From: Taklimakanibacter albus
Lineage (GTDB): Bacteria; Pseudomonadota; Alphaproteobacteria; Rhizobiales; Aestuariivirgaceae
DNA: 64,000 nucleotides
Assembly: GCF_016595235.1 (NCBI RefSeq)
Contig: NZ_JAENHL010000006.1
Location: 1,054,001-1,118,000, forward strand
Reading direction: 5' to 3'
In this document: piece after piece, positions 35,935-45,200 of the stretch
Layout: each line of letters opens with the position of its first letter
How positions within the stretch are numbered: position 1 is the first letter of the stretch
Translations under genes and position numbers: made by a program
Notes under the pieces: generated by a model
Seen by the model: the letters and a program-made list of their open reading frames with translations, nothing else
Databases searched by the model: none
Told to the model about the DNA's origin: nothing

Positions 35935-37362
35935 TTACTTCACCAGGATGTTGGTGAACTGCCAGGGATCGCGTTTGTCGATGTCCTCGGCAAACAGCGT
36001 CTGGCGATCCTGGAGCGGGTTCCAGTCGGTATAGACGCCCGTCATCTGGCCGAGATAAGGCCGCTGCACGTCGAGGCAGCGGCGGAAGTCCATCTCGTCG
36101 GTCTCGACGACGCCGGCTTTCGGATTCTCGATCGCCCAGACCATGCCGGCGAGCACGGCACTCGTCACCTGGAGGCCGGTGGCGTTCTGATAAGGCGCCA
36201 GCTTCTTGGCTTCCTCGATGGTGAGCTGCGAGCCGTACCAATAGGCATTCTTCTTGTGGCCATAAATGAGGACGCCCAGCTCGTCGCGGCCGTCGAGGAT
36301 CTCGTCGGCTTCGAGGATGTGGATATTCGACTGCTTCTTGCCGCCATTGCCGAACATCTCATGCAGCGACAGCACCGCGTCGTTGGAAGGATGATAGGCG
36401 TAGTGGCAGGTCGGCCGGTAGGTGACCTTGCGGCCCTCGCGAACCGTGAAATAGTCGGCGATCGAGATCGCCTCATTGTGGGTGACGAGGAAGCCATATT
36501 GCGGGCCGGGAGTCGGCGTCCAGGAACGCACCTTGGTTTCCGCGCCCGGGCGCGTGATGTAGATCGCGGCGCCACAGCCGGTCTTGTGCTTCTTGCCGCC
36601 GGGCGGCAGCTTCTTTTCGTTCGTGCCCCAGCCGAGCTCGGCCGGCTGCAGGCCTTCCGAGATGAAGCCTTCCACCGACCACGTGTTGACGAAGGTGTCG
36701 AACGGCTTCGGTTTCTTGGCGCGCTGCGTGTCGCGCTCGGCGACATGGATGCCCTTGACGCCGAGGCGCTTCATGAGCTTGCCCCATTCGGCGCGCGTCT
36801 TCGGCTCCTTGATCTTCACCTTGGTGGCGTCGGCGATGTCGAGCAGCGCCTGCTTCACATACCAGGAGACCATGCCGGGATTGGCGCCGCAGCAGGAGAC
36901 CGAGGTGTGCGCGCCCTTGTATTTCTCCTTGAGGGCCAGGAGATGCTCGCGCATCGCGTAATTGGTACGCGCCGCGTTATCGAGCTTGCTGTTGTAATAG
37001 AAGCCGGGCCACGGCTCGATGACCGTGTCGAGATAGAGCGAGCCCGTCTGCTGCGCGAGCTTCTGGATTTCGATGGAGGAGACATCGACCGACAGATTGA
37101 CGATGAAGGCCTGTTCGCCGGTCGTCAGAAGCGGCGTCAGCACCGACTTGTAGTTCTTCGGCGTAAGTCCCTTCTTGATGAAGGCGATGCCTTCCTTATC
37201 GGCAATGTGCTTGTTGTGATCATCTGGATCGATGATCGTAAACTTGCTCCGGTCACAGGCGATATGGCGCAAGATGAGGGGGAGGGTGCCCCGCCCGATC
37301 GAGCCGAGACCGATCATTACAATGGGGCCGTTCCAGGTCGCGTGTTGTGGCCAAAGGGTCAT
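35935..37362 (-). CDS. hss: Homospermidine synthase
   Basis: NAD-dependent enzyme making sym-homospermidine from putrescine (or putrescine plus spermidine), the main long polyamine of many rhizobia. The 475-residue product has the Rossmann motif MIGLGSIGRGTLPLI near the N terminus, YLDTVIEPWPGFYYN, SCCGANPGMVSWYVK and TCHYAYHPSNDAVLSL, as in bacterial Hss. ATG 37362 was preferred over TTG 37371 because the family begins MTxWP. Single gene with its own terminator. Confidence 0.95.
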   Translation of the reverse strand: MTLWPQHATWNGPIVMIGLGSIGRGTLPLILRHIACDRSKFTIIDPDDHNKHIADKEGIAFIKKGLTPKNYKSVLTPLLTTGEQAFIVNLSVDVSSIEIQKLAQQTGSLYLDTVIEPWPGFYYNSKLDNAARTNYAMREHLLALKEKYKGAHTSVSCCGANPGMVSWYVKQALLDIADATKVKIKEPKTRAEWGKLMKRLGVKGIHVAERDTQRAKKPKPFDTFVNTWSVEGFISEGLQPAELGWGTNEKKLPPGGKKHKTGCGAAIYITRPGAETKVRSWTPTPGPQYGFLVTHNEAISIADYFTVREGRKVTYRPTCHYAYHPSNDAVLSLHEMFGNGGKKQSNIHILEADEILDGRDELGVLIYGHKKNAYWYGSQLTIEEAKKLAPYQNATGLQVTSAVLAGMVWAIENPKAGVVETDEMDFRRCLDVQRPYLGQMTGVYTDWNPLQDRQTLFAEDIDKRDPWQFTNILVK

Positions 37363-37476
37363 TTTATGCAAGCACTCCGTTGAAGTTGGGGATTGCCGCT
37401 CTTTAGCCGAGAGTTTTGTCGCATGACACCAGAAAATGCGCTAGCTTCCCCCCGAAACAGGCGGGGTTCGGGACCT

Positions 37477-37734
37477 ATGCAGAAATCACTTCTCCTTCTT
37501 TCGGCTGCCATGCTGTTGAGCGCCTGCGCGGGCCGCTATGGCAATGATGAGCCAAGCTACCAGCAATGTGTGAGCTTGGCGCGCCAGGAAGGCCAGGTCA
37601 TCAAATACATCGACACGACCCTGCAGTACCGGAAGAAGCACCATCCAGGCCCCGAGGTCGAAGCCGAGCTCGATCGGGCGCGGGCCGAGCGCAAAGAGAT
37701 CCACAGCGAGAGGCGGGCACTGGGCTGCATCTGA
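37477..37734 (+). CDS. Small lipoprotein
   Basis: An 85-residue product with signal peptide MQKSLLLLSAAMLLSAC (lipobox LSAC, Cys 17). The mature part is a short charged helical stretch (PEVEAELDRARAERKEIHSERR) with two further cysteines. Not recognised. An upstream in-frame ATG at 37423 would put 18 residues before the signal, so 37477 is preferred. Lies 122 bases before the LysM/M23 lipoprotein gene. Confidence 0.65.
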   Translation: MQKSLLLLSAAMLLSACAGRYGNDEPSYQQCVSLARQEGQVIKYIDTTLQYRKKHHPGPEVEAELDRARAERKEIHSERRALGCI

Positions 37735-37855
37735 GGAAGCAGCCGGTTTTCCGGGGCGATCTGCCTAAAACTTTCCCCGTATTTGAGCCAATAAACGCTC
37801 CCTTAACCTAAACAAGGCATTGTTCCCTTGTCAGTTGGTTTCTGGAGTTTTGGGT

Positions 37856-39214
37856 ATGCGTTCCTCTTCCGTGCGCGCCGTCGGGTTCCCGTCGAAAGCG
37901 TCGCTCCTTCTCAGTGTAGCGGCCGCCGTTCTGCTTTCGGCCTGTTCCGGCTCGGTAGACCGCTTCGCCGATTCCTCCTCCTCATCGGACGACTCCATCT
38001 ACACCGCCTCGGTACCCAAAAAGGTCCAGGGCGGCGGCAGTGCTGGGGGTGATACGGACGTGGCTTCGGCCTCCGACCGTGACACGGTCTCGCGCCGCCC
38101 GCTGGGCGCCAGCGGTAGCAAAGCGTCCGAAAGCAATTACGCCAGCAACGGCTACAACTACCAGCAGACTTACAAGCCGGTTTACAAGCAGCCGAGCCTG
38201 CAGCCGAAGGATTACCAGTCGGCCCAGACCGAGCCGTCCTATAACGACCAGCAGCCGGCCATGGAGGCCAAATCGGGCTCGGTTCGGGTCGAGCCGGGCA
38301 TGACGCTCTATTCGATCGCTCGCGCCAACAACCTGTCGGTGGGCGAGCTGGCCCGCGCCAATAATCTGGCGGCTCCCTATTCGGTGAGCGTCGGCCAGAA
38401 CCTGCGCATTCCGGGCCGCGACACGGCTTTTGCGCCCCAGCCGGCCAACGCCAAGCCGGGCAGCACGCTGATGGCGGGCGGCGGCGAGCACACGGTGCGC
38501 GCCGGCGAAACCCTCTATTCGCTGGGCCGCAGCTATGGCGTGCATCCCTTCGCCATCGCCAAGCTCAACGGTCTCGACAACAACACCGCACTGCGCCAGG
38601 GCCAGACCCTGCGCATTCCGAAGGGTGGCTCGGGCGCAGGCCCGGTGATCGCCGCCAAGCCGTCGACCACGGCGCCGAGCGCCGCGCAGCCTTCGACCAA
38701 TGTCGCCGCCAATGAACCGGCCGACGATGCCGACACGGATATGGCCTCGGCCGCCCCGAAGCCGATCCAGCAGCAGCCGCAGCAGATGGTGTCGGACACC
38801 CAGCCGGCCCAGGAAGCGGGCAGCCTGACCTTCCGTTGGCCGGTCAAGGGCCGGGTCATTTCGGGCTACGGCTCGAAGCCGGGCGGCCTGCGTAACGAAG
38901 GCATCAATATCGCGGTGCCGGAAGGCACGGATGTGCGCTCGGCCGAAGCCGGTGTCGTCGCTTATGCCGGCAACGAGCTCAAGGGCTACGGCAATCTCGT
39001 CCTCATCCGCCATGACGGCGGCTGGGTGACCGCCTATGCCCATAACAAGGACCTCTTCGTGAAGCGCGGCGATACCGTGAAGCGCGGCGATGTCATCGCC
39101 AAGGCCGGCCAGACCGGCTCGGTGACAAGCCCGCAGGTTCACTTCGAGGTCCGCAAGGGCGCCACCGCGATGGACCCGATGCGTTTCCTCAACAACTCGA
39201 CCGCCGCCAACTGA
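37856..39214 (+). CDS. LysM–M23 lipoprotein, NlpD/DipM-like, with degenerate metal site
   Basis: A 452-residue envelope protein: lipobox LSAC (Cys 30), Ser/Gln-rich linker, LysM repeats at about 142–186 and 209–255, a Pro/Gln linker and an M23 (LytM) domain at 323–447. LysM binds peptidoglycan. The metal motif HxxxD reads NEGIN (Asn 347, Asn 351) and the HxH motif reads QVH (Gln 427, His 429), so zinc hydrolysis is unlikely. Such inactive LytM proteins activate amidases in cell division. In its usual place after surE–pcm in Rhizobiales, here displaced by 29 kb. TGGAG precedes ATG 37856. Confidence 0.88.
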   Translation: MRSSSVRAVGFPSKASLLLSVAAAVLLSACSGSVDRFADSSSSSDDSIYTASVPKKVQGGGSAGGDTDVASASDRDTVSRRPLGASGSKASESNYASNGYNYQQTYKPVYKQPSLQPKDYQSAQTEPSYNDQQPAMEAKSGSVRVEPGMTLYSIARANNLSVGELARANNLAAPYSVSVGQNLRIPGRDTAFAPQPANAKPGSTLMAGGGEHTVRAGETLYSLGRSYGVHPFAIAKLNGLDNNTALRQGQTLRIPKGGSGAGPVIAAKPSTTAPSAAQPSTNVAANEPADDADTDMASAAPKPIQQQPQQMVSDTQPAQEAGSLTFRWPVKGRVISGYGSKPGGLRNEGINIAVPEGTDVRSAEAGVVAYAGNELKGYGNLVLIRHDGGWVTAYAHNKDLFVKRGDTVKRGDVIAKAGQTGSVTSPQVHFEVRKGATAMDPMRFLNNSTAAN

Positions 39215-39242
39215 CACGGCGTATCGTTTTCGAGAGTAACGA

Positions 39243-39269
39243 AAGCCCGGCCTTGCGGCCGGGCTTTTG
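39243..39269 (+). terminator. Intrinsic terminator after the LysM/M23 gene
   Basis: Perfect ten-base stem AAGCCCGGCC (39243–39252) / GGCCGGGCTT (39257–39266) with a TTGC loop, running into TTTTGCG. It ends the transcript of the NlpD-like gene 29 bases after its stop. Confidence 0.85.
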
Positions 39270-39306
39270 CGTGCGATAGATACGCGCTTTCAGCAGGGAG
39301 CCTGAC

Positions 39307-39969
39307 ATGATCGAGATCTGGGGACGCCGCAGTTCGAGCAATGTGCAGAAGGTGATCTGGGCGCTCGACGAGCTCGGGCTGGACTTCAAGCGCCACACGG
39401 TGGGCGGCGGCTTCGGCGGCACCCGCGATCCGGCCTATCTCGAGATGAATCCCAACGCACTGGTGCCGGTGATGCGCGACGGCGACATCACGATGTTCGA
39501 ATCGAACGCCATCGTGCGGTATCTGGCGGCGCGCTACGGCGAGGGCAGCCTCAGACCGAAGGCGCCCAAGGCGCTCGCCGCGGCCGAGCAATGGATGGAA
39601 TGGCAGCAGCTCAATGTCGTGCCGCATATTTCGGCGATCTTCTGGAATCTGGTGCGGGTGAAGCCTGCGGAGCGCAATGACAAGGCGGTTGCCGACGCCG
39701 GCGCCAAGCTGACCACGGTTCTCGCCATTGCCGACAAGCGGCTCGCCGCATCGACCTGGTTCGCCGGCGAGGATTTCTCCTTCGGCGACATCGTGCTCGG
39801 CGTGCTCTACTGGCGCTATTCGCAGCTCGATTGCAGCCGTCCTGATACGCCGAACATCAAACGCTGGTTCGAGGCGCTGCAGCAGCGCCCCGCCTACCGG
39901 AAATGGGCGATGGTCCCGGTCGGCAATTCCATCGAAGAGTGGAATGCCAATGAAAAGACGCTGGGTTAG
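39307..39969 (+). CDS. Glutathione S-transferase family protein
   Basis: A 220-residue two-domain GST. N-terminal thioredoxin-like part: MIEIWGRRSSSNVQKVIWALDEL (Ser-type active-site region RRSSSNVQK), NPNALVPVMRDGD with the cis-Pro of VPV, and FESNAIVRYLAARYG with the Glu-Ser that binds the glutathione gamma-glutamyl group. C-terminal helical domain follows. Substrate unknown. CAGGGAG precedes ATG 39307. Stands alone. Confidence 0.88.
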   Translation: MIEIWGRRSSSNVQKVIWALDELGLDFKRHTVGGGFGGTRDPAYLEMNPNALVPVMRDGDITMFESNAIVRYLAARYGEGSLRPKAPKALAAAEQWMEWQQLNVVPHISAIFWNLVRVKPAERNDKAVADAGAKLTTVLAIADKRLAASTWFAGEDFSFGDIVLGVLYWRYSQLDCSRPDTPNIKRWFEALQQRPAYRKWAMVPVGNSIEEWNANEKTLG

Positions 39970-40032
39970 ACTCTAAGCCATTTCAATAAATTAGGCGCTC
40001 TTGCTGGTGTGAAACCGCAAGGGTGCCAGCGC

Positions 40033-40908
40033 TCATTCCTCGATTCTCACACCCAGCCGGCCGGCGAGGTCCTGGACGAACTGCCAGGCGACGCGGCCCG
40101 AGCGGCTGCCACGGGTGGCGGTCCATTCGATGGCTTGCGCACGGACGTCTTCCGGCTTGACCTTGAGATTGAGGCGTTTCACGTAACCCTCAATCATGCT
40201 TAGGAATTCGTCCTGCGAGCAGTTGTGGAAGCCGAGCCAGAGGCCAAACCGGTCGGAGAGCGAGACTTTTTCCTGGACGGCTTCCGACGGGTTGATGGCG
40301 GTCGACCGCTCATTCTCCATCATGTCGCGCGGCAGCAGGTGCCGGCGGTTGGAGGTGGCGTAGAAGATCATGTTGAGGGGCCGCCCCTCGATGCCGCCTT
40401 CGAGCGCGGCTTTCAGCGACTTGTAGGACGTGTCATTGGCATCGAAGGAGAGGTCGTCGCAGAAGACGATGAAATAGAGGGCCGGATTGGCGCGGACCAG
40501 CGTCATCAGCTGCGGCAGGCTTTCGATGTCCTCGCGATGGATCTCGACCAGCTTGAGCTTGCCGCCGGTCTCCTCGTTGACCAGGTGGTGCGAGGCCTTG
40601 ACCAGCGAGCTCTTGCCCATGCCGCGGGCGCCCCAGAGCAGGGCGTTGTTGGCCGGCAGCCCCTTGGCGAAACGGCGCGTATTGTCGATGAGGATGTCAC
40701 GGGTCTGGTCGATGCCGCGCAGGAGATCGATATCCACCCGGTTGACCTTGGCCACCGGCTCCAGCCGGCGCTGTTGCGCGTTCCAGATAAAGGCCGCGGC
40801 GGCGCCGAGGTCCGAGGCGGGGGGCGGGGCCGGGGCCAGCCGCTCGAGGGCGACGGCGATCCGGCTCAGAAGGGTAACGAATTCGTCATTGGCGGGGTCT
40901 TTGGACAT
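40033..40908 (-). CDS. AAA-type ATPase, DUF815 family
   Basis: A 291-residue P-loop ATPase with Walker A GARGMGKSSLVK, Walker B YFIVFCDDLSFD, sensor region IFYATSNRRHLLPRDMMEN, and the conserved DRFGLWLGFHNCSQDEFL. Family DUF815 is widely conserved in alphaproteobacteria and often sits, as here, beside yajC–secDF; its task is unknown. Divergent from yajC. Confidence 0.88.
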   Translation of the reverse strand: MSKDPANDEFVTLLSRIAVALERLAPAPPPASDLGAAAAFIWNAQQRRLEPVAKVNRVDIDLLRGIDQTRDILIDNTRRFAKGLPANNALLWGARGMGKSSLVKASHHLVNEETGGKLKLVEIHREDIESLPQLMTLVRANPALYFIVFCDDLSFDANDTSYKSLKAALEGGIEGRPLNMIFYATSNRRHLLPRDMMENERSTAINPSEAVQEKVSLSDRFGLWLGFHNCSQDEFLSMIEGYVKRLNLKVKPEDVRAQAIEWTATRGSRSGRVAWQFVQDLAGRLGVRIEE

Positions 40909-41069
40909 GGCGCAGGTCCATAGCGTCCCCGGTTCCCAGGGACAAGAAGCCGGGGCGCATAGGCGGTTCCAGCCGGTTGCAATGGCTGGGTTCGGCGCTA
41001 TATACCCCTGAACTCAAACCGGGCGGCCTCAATCCCCGCCTTTTTCGCCGCTCAGAGGAGACGTCCTTT

Positions 41070-41414
41070 ATGTTCATTACCCCCGCTTTTGCCCAGGCCA
41101 CGGGGAGCCCGGGCACCGGTGACTTCATCGGGATGATTCTGCCCCTGGTGATGATCATGGTGGTGTTCTGGTTCCTCCTGATCCGGCCGCAGCAGAAGCG
41201 CCAGAAGGAGCATCAGGAGCTGATCGGCAAGGTGGCCCGCGGCGACACCATCGTGACATCGGGCGGCCTCATTGGCCGGGTATCCAAGGTGGTCGATGAG
41301 CGCGAGCTTCTGGTCGAGGTCGGCGAGAATGTGAAGGTCAGGGTGGTGCGCAGCGCCATCTCCGAGGTCCGCGCCAAGGGCGAACCGGTCAAAGACGATA
41401 CGGCCAAGAAATAA
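41070..41414 (+). CDS. yajC: Preprotein translocase subunit YajC
   Basis: Small single-span subunit of the SecDF–YajC complex that assists SecYEG in export and membrane insertion. The 114-residue product begins MFITPAFAQATG, has a TM helix (GMILPLVMIMVVFWFLLIRP) and the conserved QKRQKEHQELIGKVARGD, VTSGGLIGRV. ATG 41070 follows AGAGGAG at 41055–41061. First gene of the secDF cluster. Confidence 0.95.
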   Translation: MFITPAFAQATGSPGTGDFIGMILPLVMIMVVFWFLLIRPQQKRQKEHQELIGKVARGDTIVTSGGLIGRVSKVVDERELLVEVGENVKVRVVRSAISEVRAKGEPVKDDTAKK

Positions 41415-41424
41415 GTCGAGCCGC

Positions 41425-42540
41425 ATGCTGCATTTCCCCCGCTGGAAAGTCCTCGCCATCCTGGCCGTGGTGCTCGCCGGCGTCGTTTTCGCGCTGCCCA
41501 ATGTCCTGCCAAAGCCGTGGCAGGACATGCTCAACGCGTATACGGGATTGCGGCCGATGACACAGGGCCTCGATCTCCAAGGGGGCACCAGCCTCCTGAT
41601 GGAGCTCGACGGCAAGGAACTGCGCGAGACGCTGATCGCCCAGCAGGTGGGCGATGTTCGCGCCCTTCTGCGCCACGAGGCAATCGGCTATGCCGGCCTG
41701 AAGCGGACCGCCGATGGCGTGCAGGTGACGTTTACCGAGGCCGCTGCCGCTGACAAGGCGCACGGGCTGCTGAGCCGGCTCACCCAGCCGGTCACCAGCG
41801 TGACCGGCGCCGATGTCCCGACATTCGAGTTGTCACGCACCGGTCAGCAATTCAGCTTCCGCCTGTCCGATCCTGCCATGGAGATCAGGACCAGTGAGGC
41901 GACCGATCGGGCACTCGAGGTTCTCAACCGCAGACTGGACTCCCTCGGCATCAGCGAGCTGTCCATCCAGCGCCAGGGGCTCAACCGGATCCTCATTCAA
42001 CTGCCCGGGCAGGGAATATCAGATCAGGCGAAACGGGCGCTTGGCCTGACGGGCATTTTCGCGTTCCAGATGATCTGTGACAACCAGCCGACGGACTCGG
42101 CGGGCCAGCCGCCCGAGGATTGCGCGGCCTATCCGCTGAAGGTCAGCTCCGGGCAGATGATCTGGGTGCAAACCGCGGGTTGGGCGGGTGTCGATGGCAA
42201 ATATCTCACCAATTCGGAAGCTCAGACCGATCCGACGACCAAAGAGCCGATCATCACCTTCAAGTTCAACGAGCAGGGCACCCAGCTTTTCGGCGAGCTG
42301 ACGGCCAAGAATGTCGGCAAGCCCATGGCGATCGTGTTCGATGGCCAGGTCGTCAGCGCGCCCCGGATCAACGAGCCGATTCTCGGCGGCTCCGTCCAGA
42401 TTTCCGGCCACTTCACCCCGGAAGATGCAAATAACCTCGCAATCGCCCTGCGTTCCGGTGCCTTGCCGGCGCGATTGGTCTATATAGACGCCGCAAACGA
42501 ATCCGCCGGCAGCGCCCCGGCGAAAGGGTCGGACCTCTAA
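41425..42540 (+). CDS. Truncated SecD paralogue: first TM plus periplasmic P1 domain only
   Basis: A 371-residue product that aligns along its whole length with the first part of the full SecD encoded directly after it: FxRWKVLAILA start, one TM helix, GLDLQGGTSLLMELD, AxRALEVLNRRLDSLGI, IQRQGLNRILIQLPG and INEPILGGSVQISGHF. It ends shortly after RSGALPARLV, where TM2 of SecD would begin, with a short non-matching tail and its own stop. The five other spans are lacking, so it cannot be a working proton-driven SecD. The frame is intact, with a normal position between yajC and secD. A SecD that retains only P1 would present a second periplasmic domain anchored by one helix. Confidence 0.85.
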   Translation: MLHFPRWKVLAILAVVLAGVVFALPNVLPKPWQDMLNAYTGLRPMTQGLDLQGGTSLLMELDGKELRETLIAQQVGDVRALLRHEAIGYAGLKRTADGVQVTFTEAAAADKAHGLLSRLTQPVTSVTGADVPTFELSRTGQQFSFRLSDPAMEIRTSEATDRALEVLNRRLDSLGISELSIQRQGLNRILIQLPGQGISDQAKRALGLTGIFAFQMICDNQPTDSAGQPPEDCAAYPLKVSSGQMIWVQTAGWAGVDGKYLTNSEAQTDPTTKEPIITFKFNEQGTQLFGELTAKNVGKPMAIVFDGQVVSAPRINEPILGGSVQISGHFTPEDANNLAIALRSGALPARLVYIDAANESAGSAPAKGSDL

Positions 42541-42541
42541 G

Positions 42542-44164
42542 ATGCTCTATTTCTCCCGCTGGAAAGTCCTCGCCATCCTGGCCTCGATCGTGGTCGGCAT
42601 TGCCTTTGCGCTGCCCAATGTCCTGACCAAGGACATGCAGGACAAGCTGCGTGAATACACCATCCTGCGCCCGTTGACGCTCGGCCTCGACCTGCAGGGC
42701 GGGTCCAACGTCCTCATGGAGGTCGACCGCAAGGAGCTGATCAACACGCTGATCGTGCAGCAGATGGGTGACGTTCGTGCCGTCCTGCGCGAGGCGCGCA
42801 TCGGCTACAAGCTCAACCGCACGCCGACCGGCGTCGCGGTGCAGATCACCGATGCCGCCGATACCGACAAGGCCAATCAAGTCCTGCGCAATCTGACCCA
42901 GCCGCTCGATACCGGTCTCTTCGGCACGGGGGTGGCGAGCCATATTTTCAGCCTTCAGCGCACCGGCCAGCAATTCGTCTTCTCCTTCAATGATGCGGGA
43001 CTTGAGGCGCGCGTAAGCCAGGCCGTCGACCAGTCGCTCGCCATCATCGACAAACGCGTCAACGGTACCGGCATCGCCGAGGTTTCCATCCAGCGCCAGG
43101 GCAAGGACCGTATCGCCGTGCAGTTGCCGGGCGTCGGCGACCCCGATCAGGTCGTCAAGATGATCGGCCAGACGGCGAAACTCACCTTCCAGCTCGTCTG
43201 CGAAAGCCAGCCCGCCGCCGCGACCGACAATCCGCCGCCCGACTGCGCCGCCTATCCGATGAAGGCGGAGAACGCGCAGGCCCAGACGCAACCGGTGATC
43301 ATGTGGGTGCAGACCTCGAGCGCCGCGACCGTGGACGGCGCCGATCTGAACAATGCCTCGTCGGGCTTCGATTCGCGCACCAACGAGCCGATCGTCTCTT
43401 TCAAGTTCAACCAGAAGGGCGCTCTGCGCTTCGGCAAGCTCACTGCCGATAATGTCGGCAAGCCCTTCGCCATCATCCTCGACCAGCAGATTATCAGCGC
43501 ACCGCGCATTAACGAGCCCATTCTCGGCGGCACCGGGCAGATTTCCGGCAACTTCACCGTCGAGGAGGCCAACAGCCTGGCGATCGTGCTGCGCTCCGGC
43601 GCGCTGCCGGCGCGCCTCATCGCGGTCGAGCAGCGCACCGTGGGACCGAGCCTCGGCTCCGACTCGATCCGGGCCGGCGCCATCGCCTCGGTCATCGCGC
43701 TCATCGCCGTCATGTGCTTCATGCTGATCGCCTATGGGCTGTTCGGCATCTTCGCCAATGTCGCGCTCATCGTGAACCTGATCCTGCTCATCGGCATCAT
43801 GTCGGTGGCTGGCTTCACGCTGACCTTGCCCGGCATCGCCGGCATCGTGCTCACCATGGGCATCGCGGTCGACTCCAATGTGCTCGTCTATGAGCGCATC
43901 CGCGAGGAATGGCGACACGGGCGAAGCGCGTTCAATGCGATCGAAACCGGGTTCAGGGCGGCGCTCGCCACCGTTCTCGATTCGAACATCACGTCCTTCA
44001 TCGCCGCCGTGGTTCTGTTCGGCGTGGGCTCGGGGCCGGTACGCGGCTTCGCCATCGCCCATGCCATCGGCATCATCACCACCGTTTTCACGGCTTTCAC
44101 CGTCACCCGGCTCATCGTTTTCTGGTGGGTCAGGACGGCCAAGCCCAAAGAGGTTCCGCTGTAA
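42542..44164 (+). CDS. secD: Protein translocase subunit SecD
   Basis: Proton-driven partner of SecF that helps pull exported proteins out of SecYEG. The 540-residue product has TM1 (residues about 7–24), the long periplasmic P1 domain with GLDLQGGSNVLMEVD and INEPILGGTGQISGNF, then five spans including FMLIAYGLFGIFANVALIVN and GIVLTMGIAVDSNVLVYERIREE, the proton-pathway motif D(S/A)NVL. ATG 42542 comes one base after the stop of the truncated paralogue. Confidence 0.96.
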   Translation: MLYFSRWKVLAILASIVVGIAFALPNVLTKDMQDKLREYTILRPLTLGLDLQGGSNVLMEVDRKELINTLIVQQMGDVRAVLREARIGYKLNRTPTGVAVQITDAADTDKANQVLRNLTQPLDTGLFGTGVASHIFSLQRTGQQFVFSFNDAGLEARVSQAVDQSLAIIDKRVNGTGIAEVSIQRQGKDRIAVQLPGVGDPDQVVKMIGQTAKLTFQLVCESQPAAATDNPPPDCAAYPMKAENAQAQTQPVIMWVQTSSAATVDGADLNNASSGFDSRTNEPIVSFKFNQKGALRFGKLTADNVGKPFAIILDQQIISAPRINEPILGGTGQISGNFTVEEANSLAIVLRSGALPARLIAVEQRTVGPSLGSDSIRAGAIASVIALIAVMCFMLIAYGLFGIFANVALIVNLILLIGIMSVAGFTLTLPGIAGIVLTMGIAVDSNVLVYERIREEWRHGRSAFNAIETGFRAALATVLDSNITSFIAAVVLFGVGSGPVRGFAIAHAIGIITTVFTAFTVTRLIVFWWVRTAKPKEVPL

Positions 44165-44176
44165 GCGGATAGTCAC

Positions 44177-45172
44177 ATGTACAGACCCATTCGTTTCATT
44201 CCGGACGACACCAAAGTCAGGTTCATGCTGTGGAGCCGGTATGGCTACTTCGCCTCCGGCATCGCCTGTCTGGCGTCGATACTGCTTTTCGTCTTCGTCG
44301 GCCTCAACTACGGTGTCGACTTCAAGGGCGGCACCGTCTTCGTCATCCGCACCGAACAGCCCGCCAATCTCGACGAGCTGCGCTCCAAGGTGAACAGTCT
44401 GGGCTTCGGCGAGGCGGAGCTGCAGGAATACGGGACCGGCGGCCATGAGGTGCTGATCCGGTTGCCGACCATCGAAGGCGGCGAGGACGTGCAGCGCGAC
44501 GTCCAGACCAAGGTCAAGGAAATCCTGGGGACGGGGGTCGAATATCTCTCGATCGAGGTCGTGGGCCCGAAGGTCTCGGGCGAATTGGCGGAATGGAGTA
44601 TCTTCGCCGTCCTCATCGCCATCATCGGCATCCTCATATACATATGGTTCAGATTCGAATGGCAGTTCGCCATCGCGACGGTGATGTCGCTGCTCCATGA
44701 CGTGCTCCTCTCGATCGGCTTCTTCGTGCTGATCCGGATCGAATTCAATCTGCAGATCATCGCGGCGCTCCTCACCATCGTCGGCTACTCTCTCAACGAC
44801 ACCGTCGTCGTGTTCGACCGCATCCGTGAGTACCTGCGTAAATACAAGCAGATGCCGCTGGCCGACCTGATCGACTTCTCGGTCAACAGCGTGCTGCCGC
44901 GTACCCTTCTGACCGCCGTCACCACGCTTCTGGCGCTGATCTCGCTCTATATTTTCGGCGGCGAGGTGCTGAAGGGCTTCACGCTCGCGATGATCTGGGG
45001 CGTCTGCGTCGCCACTTATTCATCGATCTTCTCGGCCGCTTCGCTGCTGGCGCTCCTGGGCGTCAATCGCGACGCGATCCAGATCGGTGGTACGGCGCAA
45101 GAGGAGAAGGCCAAGGCCAGCCCGAAGCCGGCGGCGAAAGCGAGCGGCAAGCCGGCCCCGGCGCGCCCGTGA
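44177..45172 (+). CDS. secF: Protein translocase subunit SecF
   Basis: Membrane partner of SecD. The 331-residue product has TM1 after MLWSRYGYFASGIACLASILL, the P4-type domain with VDFKGGTVFVIRTEQP, and the SecF spans with TIVGYSLNDTVVVFDRIRE, the D/N-containing proton relay. A Lys/Ala/Pro-rich tail of about 25 residues follows the last span. Starts 12 bases after secD. Confidence 0.96.
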   Translation: MYRPIRFIPDDTKVRFMLWSRYGYFASGIACLASILLFVFVGLNYGVDFKGGTVFVIRTEQPANLDELRSKVNSLGFGEAELQEYGTGGHEVLIRLPTIEGGEDVQRDVQTKVKEILGTGVEYLSIEVVGPKVSGELAEWSIFAVLIAIIGILIYIWFRFEWQFAIATVMSLLHDVLLSIGFFVLIRIEFNLQIIAALLTIVGYSLNDTVVVFDRIREYLRKYKQMPLADLIDFSVNSVLPRTLLTAVTTLLALISLYIFGGEVLKGFTLAMIWGVCVATYSSIFSAASLLALLGVNRDAIQIGGTAQEEKAKASPKPAAKASGKPAPARP

Positions 45173-45200
45173 GCCGGCGCTCAGGCCCGTTCTGAGCATC

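Noticed and set aside
42413-44698. Open frame of 761 codons on the minus strand opposite secD and secF
   Set aside because: Composition is Asp/Glu/Arg/Gly-rich with no domain or ribosome site; secD and secF occupy the region.
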